Part shown: one piece after another, positions 1 through 8,306 of the stretch
Layout of the letters: every line of letters begins with the position of its first letter
Position numbering within the stretch: position 1 is the stretch's first letter
Source of the DNA: Paramagnetospirillum kuznetsovii
Lineage (GTDB): Bacteria; Pseudomonadota; Alphaproteobacteria; Rhodospirillales; Magnetospirillaceae
NCBI RefSeq assembly: GCF_003284725.1
Contig: NZ_PGTO01000009.1
Location: 62,001 to 126,000, forward strand
Direction: 5' to 3'
DNA length: 64,000 bases
The notes under the pieces: generated by a model
Told to the model about the DNA's origin: nothing
Seen by the model: the letters and a program-made list of their open reading frames with translations, nothing else
Database searches by the model: none
Made by a program: the position numbers and the translations under genes

Positions 1-1
1 C

Positions 2-1000
2 GAAGGCCGCTACGACACATGGGCATTTCGTACAATGTCCGACGACATCCGCGACGCCTGCTTCACCAAGCACGGCAATCAGTGGCAGATCAACGCCTCG
101 TTCAAGCGGTTCGTCAAATTCCAGTATCACAACCTGATCACCAGCAAGTTTCCCTCCATCATCGATAATATCGCCGGTTTCGACATCATCATCTGCCGCA
201 ACGTGATCATCTATTTCAGCGCCGAGACCATTGCCGGGCTGATCCCTTGTTTCCGCGAGACGCTGAGCGATAAGGGCTGGCTGGTGATGGGGCATGCCGA
301 GCCCAACCAGGAACTGTTCAAGGATTTTCAAACGGTCAACGTGGATGGCGCCGTGCTTTATCAGCGGGTGGACGGCTATTCGGCCCAGATGTCACCGCTG
401 CCCGCGTCGAGCGATGTCGCGCCCATGCCGAAATCTCCGTCGGCCATGCTTCCCAAGCTTGCCGCCATGGATACGGGGCGGCTGGCTCCCGCGCGGACGC
501 AGCGTGGCGCCGCGCCACCGCCGCGCCCCCCCCTTCGCCCCCCCCTGCGCCCAGGGACCGCGACCGTCGCCAAGCCGCCCACTCCCGTCGTGCCGCCGGT
601 TGATGGCGGCGTCGTCCGGATCAGGGAATTGGCCGATCAAGGTCAATGGGAGGCCGCCGCCGCCGCTTGCGATGCCTTGTTGGCGCGCACTCCGATGGAT
701 GCATGGGCTCACTTTTACCGCGCCATGATCTTCGAGCAGGTGGGGCAGGCCGAGGACTGTGAAAAGGCTTTGCGCCGCGCCATTTACCTCGACCGCAAGA
801 TGGTTCTGCCGCACTATCATCTCGGCTTGTTTCTCTTGCGTCGCGACGATGCCGCCGCCGCGGCACGGGCGTTTCGCAATGTGTTGAGCCTGTTGAAAGA
901 CGTTCCCGACGATGATCCGGTGGCCGATGGCGACAAGATCATGGCGGGACAGATGCGTGAAGCCGTCGCCATGCATTTGACCATGATCGGAGGGGCGTGA
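2..1000 (+). CDS. cheR: CheR-type MCP methyltransferase with C-terminal TPR region (5' end off the window)
   Basis: SAM-dependent glutamate methyltransferase that methylates the signalling domain of chemoreceptors in the cytoplasm. The reading frame is open from base 2, and the residues before the first ATG (base 35) still look like CheR, so the gene starts upstream of the window. The CheR catalytic core is recognised by CRNVIIYF and a following GHAEP. A Pro/Arg-rich linker comes next, then TPR-like helices over roughly the last 120 residues. A CheR with a TPR tail is typical of WspC-like proteins rather than flagellar CheR. It overlaps the next gene (TGATG), which places it in one operon with cheW, mcp, cheA and cheB. 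Family is certain; the Wsp-class assignment is inference. Confidence 0.9.
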   Translation, partial: EGRYDTWAFRTMSDDIRDACFTKHGNQWQINASFKRFVKFQYHNLITSKFPSIIDNIAGFDIIICRNVIIYFSAETIAGLIPCFRETLSDKGWLVMGHAEPNQELFKDFQTVNVDGAVLYQRVDGYSAQMSPLPASSDVAPMPKSPSAMLPKLAAMDTGRLAPARTQRGAAPPPRPPLRPPLRPGTATVAKPPTPVVPPVDGGVVRIRELADQGQWEAAAAACDALLARTPMDAWAHFYRAMIFEQVGQAEDCEKALRRAIYLDRKMVLPHYHLGLFLLRRDDAAAAARAFRNVLSLLKDVPDDDPVADGDKIMAGQMREAVAMHLTMIGGA

Positions 1001-1617
1001 TGACCAGCCAGGGGGGCACGACGCGCGACGCCAGCGTGATGGAGCGGCTGCACGCCCGCATCGAGTGGGCGGAGTCCGAGAATGACAACGCCTTCAATTC
1101 GGCGCTGTTGAAGGCGCGGGCGCTTCGTCTGGCGCGGCCGCGCGGCGCTCTCGCGGATGTGCCGACCGGCCTGGATGCCTTGATCTGCACCATCGGCGCC
1201 GAACGATACGCGGTGCCGCTGACCTATTTGTCCGAGGTCATGCCGTTGGGCAATTGGACCCCGGTGCCCGGCCAGCCTCAATATCTGCTGGGGGTGACCA
1301 ATCTTCGCGGTGAAATTCGCCCGGTGATCGACCTTCATTCATTGCTGGGGTTGGAACCGCTTGCCACGGCGGGACGGGGATGGGTGATCTTCATCCGTGC
1401 CGACGGCGCCGAGATCGGCCTTCGGGTCGATGGGGTGGAGCGGATCGCCGGCCTTGACGGCTCCAAGCTTACGAAGCCGCATGAAACCGGCAATGGGCTG
1501 CCCCAGCGCTTTGTCGCGGGCATCTCTCCCGAGACCTTGATTCTGCTCGACATCGCCCAGATTCTCGCCCTAGACGTTCTTAACGACTCCAAGGCCGACG
1601 CCAGACGTGCCTCGTGA
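1000..1617 (+). CDS. cheW: CheW-like scaffold protein
   Basis: Adaptor that couples chemoreceptors to the CheA kinase. The last ~145 residues form a CheW domain (IGAERYAVPLTYLSEV, then GVTNLRGEIRPVIDL). They follow an N-terminal extension of about 55 residues that lacks a recognised domain, as in WspD-like CheWs. A GTG at 997 is an alternative start; ATG 1000 overlaps the cheR stop as TGATG and is preferred. The next gene follows after 11 bases. Classification as CheW is firm. Which of the two CheW roles of a Wsp-like system it serves cannot be told from this window, because the region upstream of cheR is missing. Confidence 0.88.
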   Translation: MTSQGGTTRDASVMERLHARIEWAESENDNAFNSALLKARALRLARPRGALADVPTGLDALICTIGAERYAVPLTYLSEVMPLGNWTPVPGQPQYLLGVTNLRGEIRPVIDLHSLLGLEPLATAGRGWVIFIRADGAEIGLRVDGVERIAGLDGSKLTKPHETGNGLPQRFVAGISPETLILLDIAQILALDVLNDSKADARRAS

Positions 1618-1628
1618 AGGAAGCTCCC

Positions 1629-3251
1629 ATGACCAATGCCAACACTCATTCCCTGTGGAAGACCATGAAGCTGCGCCGAAAGTTCTCGTCGGTGTCGGTC
1701 GCCTTCACGCTGGTCCTCGCCGGACTGATCGTCTTCAACGTCATGGTGCTGCGAAGCCAGTCGCAATATTCGGTGGTCACCGACATGGTGGGCCGCCAGC
1801 GCATGCTGTCGCAAAAATTCGCCAAGGAGGTTCTGCTGGTGGGTAACGGTGCCGTCGCCGATCATCAGGCGACGCTGCGCCTGATGCGCGACAGTCTGGC
1901 CGTTCTGATGGAAGGCGGCGAGATCATCCTGAACCTGGATACCCAGGCCAAGGGCGAACTGCCCCCGGCGCCCTCCGCCGAGATTCGCGCCAAACTGGCC
2001 GAACAGGCGGTGGCGCTGCGTCTTTACGAACAGGCGGCGACCACCTATTTGGGAATGTCCGCCGCTGATCCCAAGCGCGCCGATAGGCTGCGCGAGCTCT
2101 TGATCGCCCAGACGCAGGTCAGCGATTTGGCCGAAGGGGCGGTCAAGATGCTGAGCTACCATGCCTCGTCGGCCATTCAGTCCATGATCTGGCTGCAGGT
2201 GGTGATCAGCATCATCATCGGCTTTCTCGGCATGGCCATCAGCCGCCAGATCGGCCGCCAGATTTCCGAGCCGTTGGAGGCCTGCTCCGAGGCGGCCCGC
2301 AAGGTGGCCGACGGCGATCTGCGCATCGATGATCTCGAGGTCAATTCCATGGACGAGATCGGGGTGCTTCAGGTGGCTTTCAATCAGATGGTCCACAGCC
2401 AGCGCGACGTGGCAAGCCAAGCGCGGTCCGCATGCGATTCCTTGATCGCGGCGGCGGCGGCCATCTTGTCCTCGGCCCAGGAACAGGCGGCGGGCACCAA
2501 GCAGCAAGCGGCGGCGGTCCAGGAAATCACCACCACGGTGGAAGAGATCAGCCTGTCGGGCAAGCAGGTGGCGGAACGGTCCCGTCAGGTCGCGGGCACC
2601 GCCGAGGCGGTGGCCACCTCGGGCGCCACCGGTCTCCAGGCCGTTCGCGACGCCTCGGTCGGCATGGAGGCCATTCGCGAACAGACCGAAACCGTGGCGG
2701 AAAACATCATTACCCTGTCGGAGCGCACCCAGGCGGTGGGCGAGATCATCGCCACCGTCAACGAAATCGCCGAGCAGTCCAATCTGGTGGCGCTGAACGC
2801 CGCCATCGAGGCCGCCGACGCCCGCGAACAGGGGCGCCGCTTCTCGGTGGTCGCCAACGAGATCAAGAATCTCGCAGATCAGGCCAAGGAAGCCACCTCC
2901 CAGGTGCGCGGCATCCTCGAGCAGACCCAGAAGGGCATCAACACCTCGGTGATGCTGACCGAGGAGGCGTTGAAGCGGGTGGAAAGCGGCCGCGAGCGGA
3001 CGACCCAGTCGGAACATGTCATCCGCCAGATGTCGGACAACATTCAAGAAAGCGTCCACGCCTTCCAACAGATCGTCGGCGCCACCAATCAGCAGCAGAT
3101 CGGCCTGGAACAGGTCACCCAGGCCCTGCACGAAATCCGCCAAGCCAGCCAGCAGACGGCGGTCACCACCGCCCAGCTTGAAAAGGCGTCGCTGGATCTC
3201 GGTCAACTTGGGCAGGCTTTGGCGCACACCCTGGAGAAATACCGGCTGTGA
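1629..3251 (+). CDS. Methyl-accepting chemotaxis protein with PilJ/NarX-type sensor domain
   Basis: Membrane chemoreceptor. From the chosen ATG there is a membrane helix at about residues 22-42. A periplasmic type-IV-pili-MCP/NarX-like domain follows, with the motif GRQRMLSQK near residues 55-63. A second membrane helix lies near residues 186-205, then a HAMP domain, then a long MCP coiled coil. The hairpin tip (EQSNLVALNAAIEAADAREQ) is a slightly divergent version of the usual sequence. An upstream GTG at 1614 is in frame, but AAGGAAG at 1617-1623 places the start at ATG 1629. The stop overlaps the cheA start. The GRQRMLSQK motif is characteristic of PilJ and nitrate-sensor ectodomains; the ligand here is unknown. 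It belongs to the six-gene operon and is the only receptor visible in it. Confidence 0.9.
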   Translation: MTNANTHSLWKTMKLRRKFSSVSVAFTLVLAGLIVFNVMVLRSQSQYSVVTDMVGRQRMLSQKFAKEVLLVGNGAVADHQATLRLMRDSLAVLMEGGEIILNLDTQAKGELPPAPSAEIRAKLAEQAVALRLYEQAATTYLGMSAADPKRADRLRELLIAQTQVSDLAEGAVKMLSYHASSAIQSMIWLQVVISIIIGFLGMAISRQIGRQISEPLEACSEAARKVADGDLRIDDLEVNSMDEIGVLQVAFNQMVHSQRDVASQARSACDSLIAAAAAILSSAQEQAAGTKQQAAAVQEITTTVEEISLSGKQVAERSRQVAGTAEAVATSGATGLQAVRDASVGMEAIREQTETVAENIITLSERTQAVGEIIATVNEIAEQSNLVALNAAIEAADAREQGRRFSVVANEIKNLADQAKEATSQVRGILEQTQKGINTSVMLTEEALKRVESGRERTTQSEHVIRQMSDNIQESVHAFQQIVGATNQQQIGLEQVTQALHEIRQASQQTAVTTAQLEKASLDLGQLGQALAHTLEKYRL

Positions 3252-5521
3252 AAGGCATCCGCGAAAGGCTGCTGGAAGCCTTTCACATCGAATACCGCGA
3301 ACATCTGGAAGCCATCCGTGCCCTGCTCGATGAATTGAGCCGCAAGCATGATGGAAGCGGTCTCGCGCAGCTCGATGAAACCTTTCGCCGCGCCCATTCC
3401 TTGAAGGGTGCGGCCCGCGCCGTCGATCTGCCCCCCATCGAGCATGTCTCCCATCGGCTGGAGACCATGTTTGCCCGCATTCGCAACGGCGAGATCAAGC
3501 TCGACCCGTCCATTGCCGCCATGATCGGTCGCGTTCTCGATGGTATCGAGGATTGGGTGGCGGCCAACAGTGCCGCCGGCACGCTGCCCAATCTGGATTC
3601 GATCACCGCGGAATTGGACGATCTGCTGGCGGGGCGCCCGCCGTCGCTCGCCCCCGTCGTCCCCAAGGCGGTGATGCAACCGAAGGCGCCGCCTCCGCCT
3701 GCTCCTCCGCCTCCGCCTCCTCAGGCCGCCGCTTCGGTGGTCGAAGAGGTGGAGCGGCCGGTGATGGTCAAGGCGGACGAGACCGTGCGGGTCAGGGCGG
3801 TGCATCTCGACCGGTTGCTGCGATCAAGCAACGAGTTGGTCACCGAGACCATGATCCAGCGTCAGCTTACCCATTCCCTGGTCAATATCGACCGCAGTCT
3901 GGCGGAATTCGACAAGCAGTGGCGTCGGGTGCGCAAGACCGCGTCGTCCATGGTCCGCGAGATGGGCGACCACCAGCGCTCATCCCAATTGGATCATAAT
4001 CTAGAGGCCCTGGAACAGTCCCTGCGCGCCCTGGTCAGCGATGCGCGAAGCAGTCGGCGGCTTCAGCAACGCACCGGCTGGACCCTGCGCCAATTGGGCA
4101 GCGAGTTGCAGCAGGAAGTGCGGCAAGTCCGCATGGTCCCCGCCGAAAGCATCTTCGGTGGTTTCCGCAAGATGGTGCGCGATATCGCCCGTGACGCCGG
4201 CAAGAAGGTGGAAGTCCATGTGGCGGGGCTCGACGTCGAGGCCGACCGCATGGTGTTGCAGGGGTTGAAGGATCCCGTCATGCATTTGTTGCGCAACGCC
4301 CTATCCCACGGCGTTGAATCGCCCGAGGAGCGCGTCGCCGTCGGCAAGCCGCCCCAGGCGTCCATCAGTCTGCGATTCGACGTTTCCGATGGTCGCTTGG
4401 CGACCCTGGTGGAAGACGACGGTCACGGGGTTGATTTCGAGGCTATCCGCCGCAAGGCGGTCGAGCGCGGCGCCATGAGCGAGGACGAGGCGGCGGAACT
4501 GGGCCAGCAGGCCTTGCTGGACCTGATCTTCGATCCCGGCTTTTCCACCGCGCGGCAGATCGATGATCTTTCCGGGCGCGGCATGGGGCTGTCGGTGGTT
4601 CGGGAAGCGGCCGCCATGATGAACGGCACCGTCGAGGTCCGCAACCGCGAGCCCGCGGGCACCTGTTTCCGTCTGTCGGTGCCGCTGTCCGTATCCACCC
4701 AGCGCCTGTTCCTGGTGGAATGCCAGGGACATGCCTATGCCCTTCCCACCGAAGGCCTCGACCGGCTGTACCGGGTCAAGGCCGACGATGTCTCCACCGT
4801 GGAAGGAAAGTCGGTGGTCTATCTGGGAGGGCAGCAATTGCCGCTGCTGTCCCTGGCCCATCTGATGGCGCTGGGCGAAAGTTCGGTCAAGGTGACCCGC
4901 AATGTCGTGCCCCTGGTGGTGTTGAAGAACGGCGACCGCCGGGTGGCGGTGGCGGTGGATGCCTTCTTGTCCATCCGCGAGGGGCTGGTGAAGGATATCG
5001 GCGTGCCTGGGGCCCGTGGGACCATTGTGGCCGGCGGCATGCTGATGGAAGACGGCGGCATCGCCCTGGTGCTCAATCCGTTCGAGATCGTCGAGACCTT
5101 CCGCAAATCGGGCAGCATCCGGGTGCTGACCACGGTGGAAAAGCCGGTGGAGCGCCGGGTGCCGGTCATTTTGGTGGTGGACGATTCGCTGACCACCCGG
5201 ACCTTGGAAAAGAGTATTCTGGAGGCTCAGGGCTATCAGGTGCGCCTGGCCTTCGACGGACTCGAGGCGCTGGGGCGCCTGCGCGCCGAACAGATCGACC
5301 TGATCATCTCCGATATCCAGATGCCTCGGCTCGACGGGTTCGGCTTGCTTCAGGCCATCAAGGCCGACAGCGCGCTTAAATCCATCCCGCTGATCCTGGT
5401 CAGCTCGCTGGAAGCGCGCGAGGATCGGGAACGTGGCCTGGCCCTTGGCGCCGACGCCTATGTGGTAAAGCGCAAATTCGACCAGAAGGAACTTCTGGAA
5501 ACCATCGGGCAGTTTTTATGA
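3248..5521 (+). CDS. cheA: Chemotaxis histidine kinase CheA fused to a receiver domain
   Basis: Cytoplasmic kinase that phosphorylates its own HPt histidine and passes the phosphate to response regulators. An HPt domain (AHSLKGAARA, phospho-His about residue 50) is followed by a Pro-rich linker. Next come a dimerisation region, an HATPase domain (LLRNALSHGVESPEER and a G box DLSGRGMGLSVV) and a CheW-like regulatory domain. A C-terminal REC domain carries phospho-acceptor Asp about residue 689 (DLIISDIQMP) and the usual Lys (VKRKF). CheA-REC fusions are typical of WspE, FrzE and PilL/ChpA-type systems, not of plain flagellar systems. The GTG start at 3248 overlaps the mcp stop, so translation is probably coupled. 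All key motifs appear intact. Confidence 0.93.
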   Translation: MKGIRERLLEAFHIEYREHLEAIRALLDELSRKHDGSGLAQLDETFRRAHSLKGAARAVDLPPIEHVSHRLETMFARIRNGEIKLDPSIAAMIGRVLDGIEDWVAANSAAGTLPNLDSITAELDDLLAGRPPSLAPVVPKAVMQPKAPPPPAPPPPPPQAAASVVEEVERPVMVKADETVRVRAVHLDRLLRSSNELVTETMIQRQLTHSLVNIDRSLAEFDKQWRRVRKTASSMVREMGDHQRSSQLDHNLEALEQSLRALVSDARSSRRLQQRTGWTLRQLGSELQQEVRQVRMVPAESIFGGFRKMVRDIARDAGKKVEVHVAGLDVEADRMVLQGLKDPVMHLLRNALSHGVESPEERVAVGKPPQASISLRFDVSDGRLATLVEDDGHGVDFEAIRRKAVERGAMSEDEAAELGQQALLDLIFDPGFSTARQIDDLSGRGMGLSVVREAAAMMNGTVEVRNREPAGTCFRLSVPLSVSTQRLFLVECQGHAYALPTEGLDRLYRVKADDVSTVEGKSVVYLGGQQLPLLSLAHLMALGESSVKVTRNVVPLVVLKNGDRRVAVAVDAFLSIREGLVKDIGVPGARGTIVAGGMLMEDGGIALVLNPFEIVETFRKSGSIRVLTTVEKPVERRVPVILVVDDSLTTRTLEKSILEAQGYQVRLAFDGLEALGRLRAEQIDLIISDIQMPRLDGFGLLQAIKADSALKSIPLILVSSLEAREDRERGLALGADAYVVKRKFDQKELLETIGQFL

Positions 5522-6576
5522 GACGCAAGATCAAGGTAATGATCGTCGAGGACTCCCTGGTGGTGCGGGAATTGCTCAAGCACATTATCGGCAGCGACAG
5601 CCGATTCGAAGTCATCGCCGCGGTCGACAGCGCCGAGCAGTGCCTGCGGCTGCTCCAAACCGAGCATCCCGACGTCATTTCCCTCGATATCCGCCTGCCG
5701 GGGATGAATGGCCTGGATGCGACCCTACAGATCATGGCCAAGCGGCCCACCCCCATCGTGGTGGTGGCGGCCCAGGTGGATGACGACGAACTCAACATCG
5801 CCATGAACGCCCTGCGGGCAGGGGCGCTGTCGGTGGTGGAAAAGCCGGTGGGCGTGACCAATGTGGATTTCGAGGCGCTGGCGGCCAAACTGTGCACACA
5901 ATTGGCCATCATGAGCCAGGTCAAGGTGGTGCGCCAAGGCATCGATCGCGGTCTACGATTCGGCAGCGCGGATGGCACCCCTCAGGCTCCGCCGCCCCCC
6001 GGCAGTTTTTCCATGCTCGGCATCGCCGCCTCCACCGGTGGGCCTCAGGCCTTGGTGCAATTGCTATGCGGGCTGGGCGAAGGATTTCCGCTGCCGATCA
6101 TGTTGGTCCAGCATATTACCTCCAGCTTCCTTGACGGTTTCGTGTCGTGGCTGAGCGGCGCCACGCCGTTTAAGGTCAAGATCGGGCACGAGGACGAACT
6201 GCCGGAGGTGGGGACGATCTATGTGGCGCCCATCGATCGCCACCTGGTGTTGATTCATGGCCGCTTGTCCATCTCCGACGGCCCGGCGGTGTGTAATCAG
6301 AAGCCGTCGGGAACGGTGCTGTTCAACTCCATGGCCCGCGAATTGGGGCGCAAGGCCATCGGAGTCGTTTTGACCGGAATGGGGGCGGACGGATCGGAAG
6401 GTTTGGCCGCCATGAGAACGGCCGGTGCCTATACCATCGCCGAGGATGCCTCGACCTGCGTGGTGTTCGGGATGCCGTCGGCGGCGGCCAAGCTGGGCGC
6501 GGTGCGCGAAATGCTGCCTTTGCCGACCATCGCGCCCCGGCTGAAGGCCTTGGTGGGGCCAGGAGTGACGCCATGA
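5518..6576 (+). CDS. cheB: Chemoreceptor methylesterase CheB
   Basis: Response-regulator methylesterase/deamidase that removes methyl groups from the receptor and so opposes CheR. The N-terminal REC domain has phospho-acceptor Asp57. A short Pro-rich linker leads to the esterase domain, where the catalytic triad is visible as Ser172 (AASTGGPQA), His199 (VQHITSSF) and Asp291 (TGMGADGSEG). The start ATG overlaps the cheA stop (ATGA), and the stop overlaps the next start. The length of 352 residues is normal for the family. Phosphorylation by the preceding CheA is expected to activate it. Confidence 0.94.
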   Translation: MRRKIKVMIVEDSLVVRELLKHIIGSDSRFEVIAAVDSAEQCLRLLQTEHPDVISLDIRLPGMNGLDATLQIMAKRPTPIVVVAAQVDDDELNIAMNALRAGALSVVEKPVGVTNVDFEALAAKLCTQLAIMSQVKVVRQGIDRGLRFGSADGTPQAPPPPGSFSMLGIAASTGGPQALVQLLCGLGEGFPLPIMLVQHITSSFLDGFVSWLSGATPFKVKIGHEDELPEVGTIYVAPIDRHLVLIHGRLSISDGPAVCNQKPSGTVLFNSMARELGRKAIGVVLTGMGADGSEGLAAMRTAGAYTIAEDASTCVVFGMPSAAAKLGAVREMLPLPTIAPRLKALVGPGVTP

Positions 6577-8306
6577 CGGAAGACCGCCTGATCCTGATCG
6601 TCGAGGATTCCGTCACCCAGGCCATTCGACTGCAATTCACCCTGGATCAGGAGGGGTTCCAAACCGCCATCGCCGCCTCGGGCGAGGAAGCGCTGGACTA
6701 CGTCAACCGGCAACTGCCCGACCTGATCATCGTCGATTATCACCTGCCGGGCATCCAGGGCGACGAGTTGTGCCGTCAGATTCACATGGACATCACGACG
6801 CGGGGCATTCCGCTCCTGATGTTGACCGCCGACGATACCGCCGCCGTGGAACTGCACGGACTTGAAAGCGGCGCCGACGATTTCGTCGCCAAGTCCGAGG
6901 ATGCCGACATCCTGCTGCTGCGGGTTCACAACCTTCTGCGCAAGTCGCGTCACAAGGTGGTGGGGGCCGAGGTCGGCCGTTCGCTGTTTCGCCGTGCCCG
7001 CGTCCTGATCATCGACGACAGCAATACCTATCGCCAAAGCCTCGCCATGGAACTGAACGACGAGGGCTGCGACGTGTTCCAGGTGACGTCGGGAGCGGAA
7101 GGGCTGGCGGCGCTGGATCATTCCGATTTCGACTGCATCATGGTCGATATGGTGATGCCGGGCATGGACGGCATCGCGGTCTGCAAGGCCCTGGCGGAGC
7201 GCCGGGCAAAGGATGACGCCCCCCTGGTGGTGTTGATGCTCTCCGCCTACGAGACCAAGGAGAACGTGGCGAGGGCACTCGAAGCCGGGGCCGACGACTT
7301 CGTCGGCAAGTCCGCCGAGATGAGCGTCTTGCGGGCGCGCTTGCGGGCGCTGCTGCGCCGTAAATTCCTGCTGGAACAGAATCAGCGCATCCTCGACGAG
7401 ATCAGGCTGCGCGAGGCGGAGACGCTGCGCGCCAAGGCGGAAAAGGAAGCGGCCGAGGCCCGCGCCGCTCTGGTGGAGGGATTGGCTCGGGTCAATCTGG
7501 AATTGGGCGAGACCAATGCCAAGCTGGTCAAGGAGGTGGAGCTGCGCTCGGTGGCGGAACACCAGGCCCTGGCTGCCCGCGAGACGGCGGAGACGGCCAA
7601 CCGGGCCAAGACGGTGTTCCTCGCCAATATGAGCCATGAATTGCGCACGCCGCTCAACGCCGTTCTCGGCTTCGCCGAATTGGCCGCCAGCGTCATGGAT
7701 AAGGATGCCCTGGCGCAATACGGCGACTTTCTCGACAACATCACGGAATCCGCCCAGCATCTCCTGGGGGTTATCAGCGATATTCTGGACGTGTCACGGG
7801 TCGAGGTCGGCAAGGTGGTGCTGCGCGAGTCCGACATGGATGTTTCCGAGATCGTTCGCTCGGTCACCCGGTTGATCGACCATGTGGTCATCCGCAAGCA
7901 TCAGACGATGACCACCAACATCGCCAGTTCACTGCCCGGACTGCGCGGCGACGCGCGCCTCATCAAGCAGATTCTGCTCAATCTGGTCTCCAACGCCGCC
8001 AAATTTACGCCCGAGAGGGGTAAGCTCCACCTGGACGTCCACATGCGAGACGGCGCTATCTGCATCGTGGTGGAGGATAACGGCGTCGGCATCGCCGCCG
8101 AGGATTTGACCATGGTGCTCCAACCCTTCGGTCAGGCCGAATCCGCCATCAGCCCCAAGCAGGAAGGAACCGGGCTCGGCCTGCCGCTGGCGAAGGGATT
8201 CGTGGAACTGCACGGGGGCATCTTGTCGTTGGACAGCGAACCGGGACGGGGAACCCGGGTGACGGTGCTGTTTCCCGCCACCCGGACCGTGACGGCCGGT
8301 CAGTAA
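6573..8306 (+). CDS. REC-REC-HisKA-HATPase hybrid sensor kinase (output of the chemosensory operon)
   Basis: A soluble hybrid kinase with no membrane segment. Receiver 1 has phospho-acceptor Asp55 (IIVDYHLPG) and receiver 2 has Asp192 (MVDMVMPGMDG), both with the conserved Lys. A coiled coil (about residues 265-345) leads to a HisKA domain with phospho-His355 (MSHELRTPLNA). The HATPase domain follows with an N box (LNLVSNAAKF) and a G box (GTGLGLPLAKG). Because CheA is encoded two genes upstream, the receivers are plausible phosphate acceptors that would control the kinase. It occupies the operon position where Wsp systems have the REC-GGDEF protein WspR. No cognate regulator lies downstream, and it converges on the amt gene with a 7-base overlap. 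The partner is unknown. Confidence 0.88.
   Translation: MTEDRLILIVEDSVTQAIRLQFTLDQEGFQTAIAASGEEALDYVNRQLPDLIIVDYHLPGIQGDELCRQIHMDITTRGIPLLMLTADDTAAVELHGLESGADDFVAKSEDADILLLRVHNLLRKSRHKVVGAEVGRSLFRRARVLIIDDSNTYRQSLAMELNDEGCDVFQVTSGAEGLAALDHSDFDCIMVDMVMPGMDGIAVCKALAERRAKDDAPLVVLMLSAYETKENVARALEAGADDFVGKSAEMSVLRARLRALLRRKFLLEQNQRILDEIRLREAETLRAKAEKEAAEARAALVEGLARVNLELGETNAKLVKEVELRSVAEHQALAARETAETANRAKTVFLANMSHELRTPLNAVLGFAELAASVMDKDALAQYGDFLDNITESAQHLLGVISDILDVSRVEVGKVVLRESDMDVSEIVRSVTRLIDHVVIRKHQTMTTNIASSLPGLRGDARLIKQILLNLVSNAAKFTPERGKLHLDVHMRDGAICIVVEDNGVGIAAEDLTMVLQPFGQAESAISPKQEGTGLGLPLAKGFVELHGGILSLDSEPGRGTRVTVLFPATRTVTAGQ

Noticed and set aside
1335-3227. A long open frame on the minus strand opposite the cheW and receptor genes
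   Set aside because: Its codons mirror the receptor gene on the other strand. The product is His/Gly/Asp-rich with no domain, as expected for antisense frames in GC-rich DNA.
6429-7760. Minus-strand open frame of over 400 codons opposite the hybrid kinase
   Set aside because: Antisense shadow: no family motif, no ribosome binding site and biased His/Gln composition, while the plus-strand gene is unmistakable.
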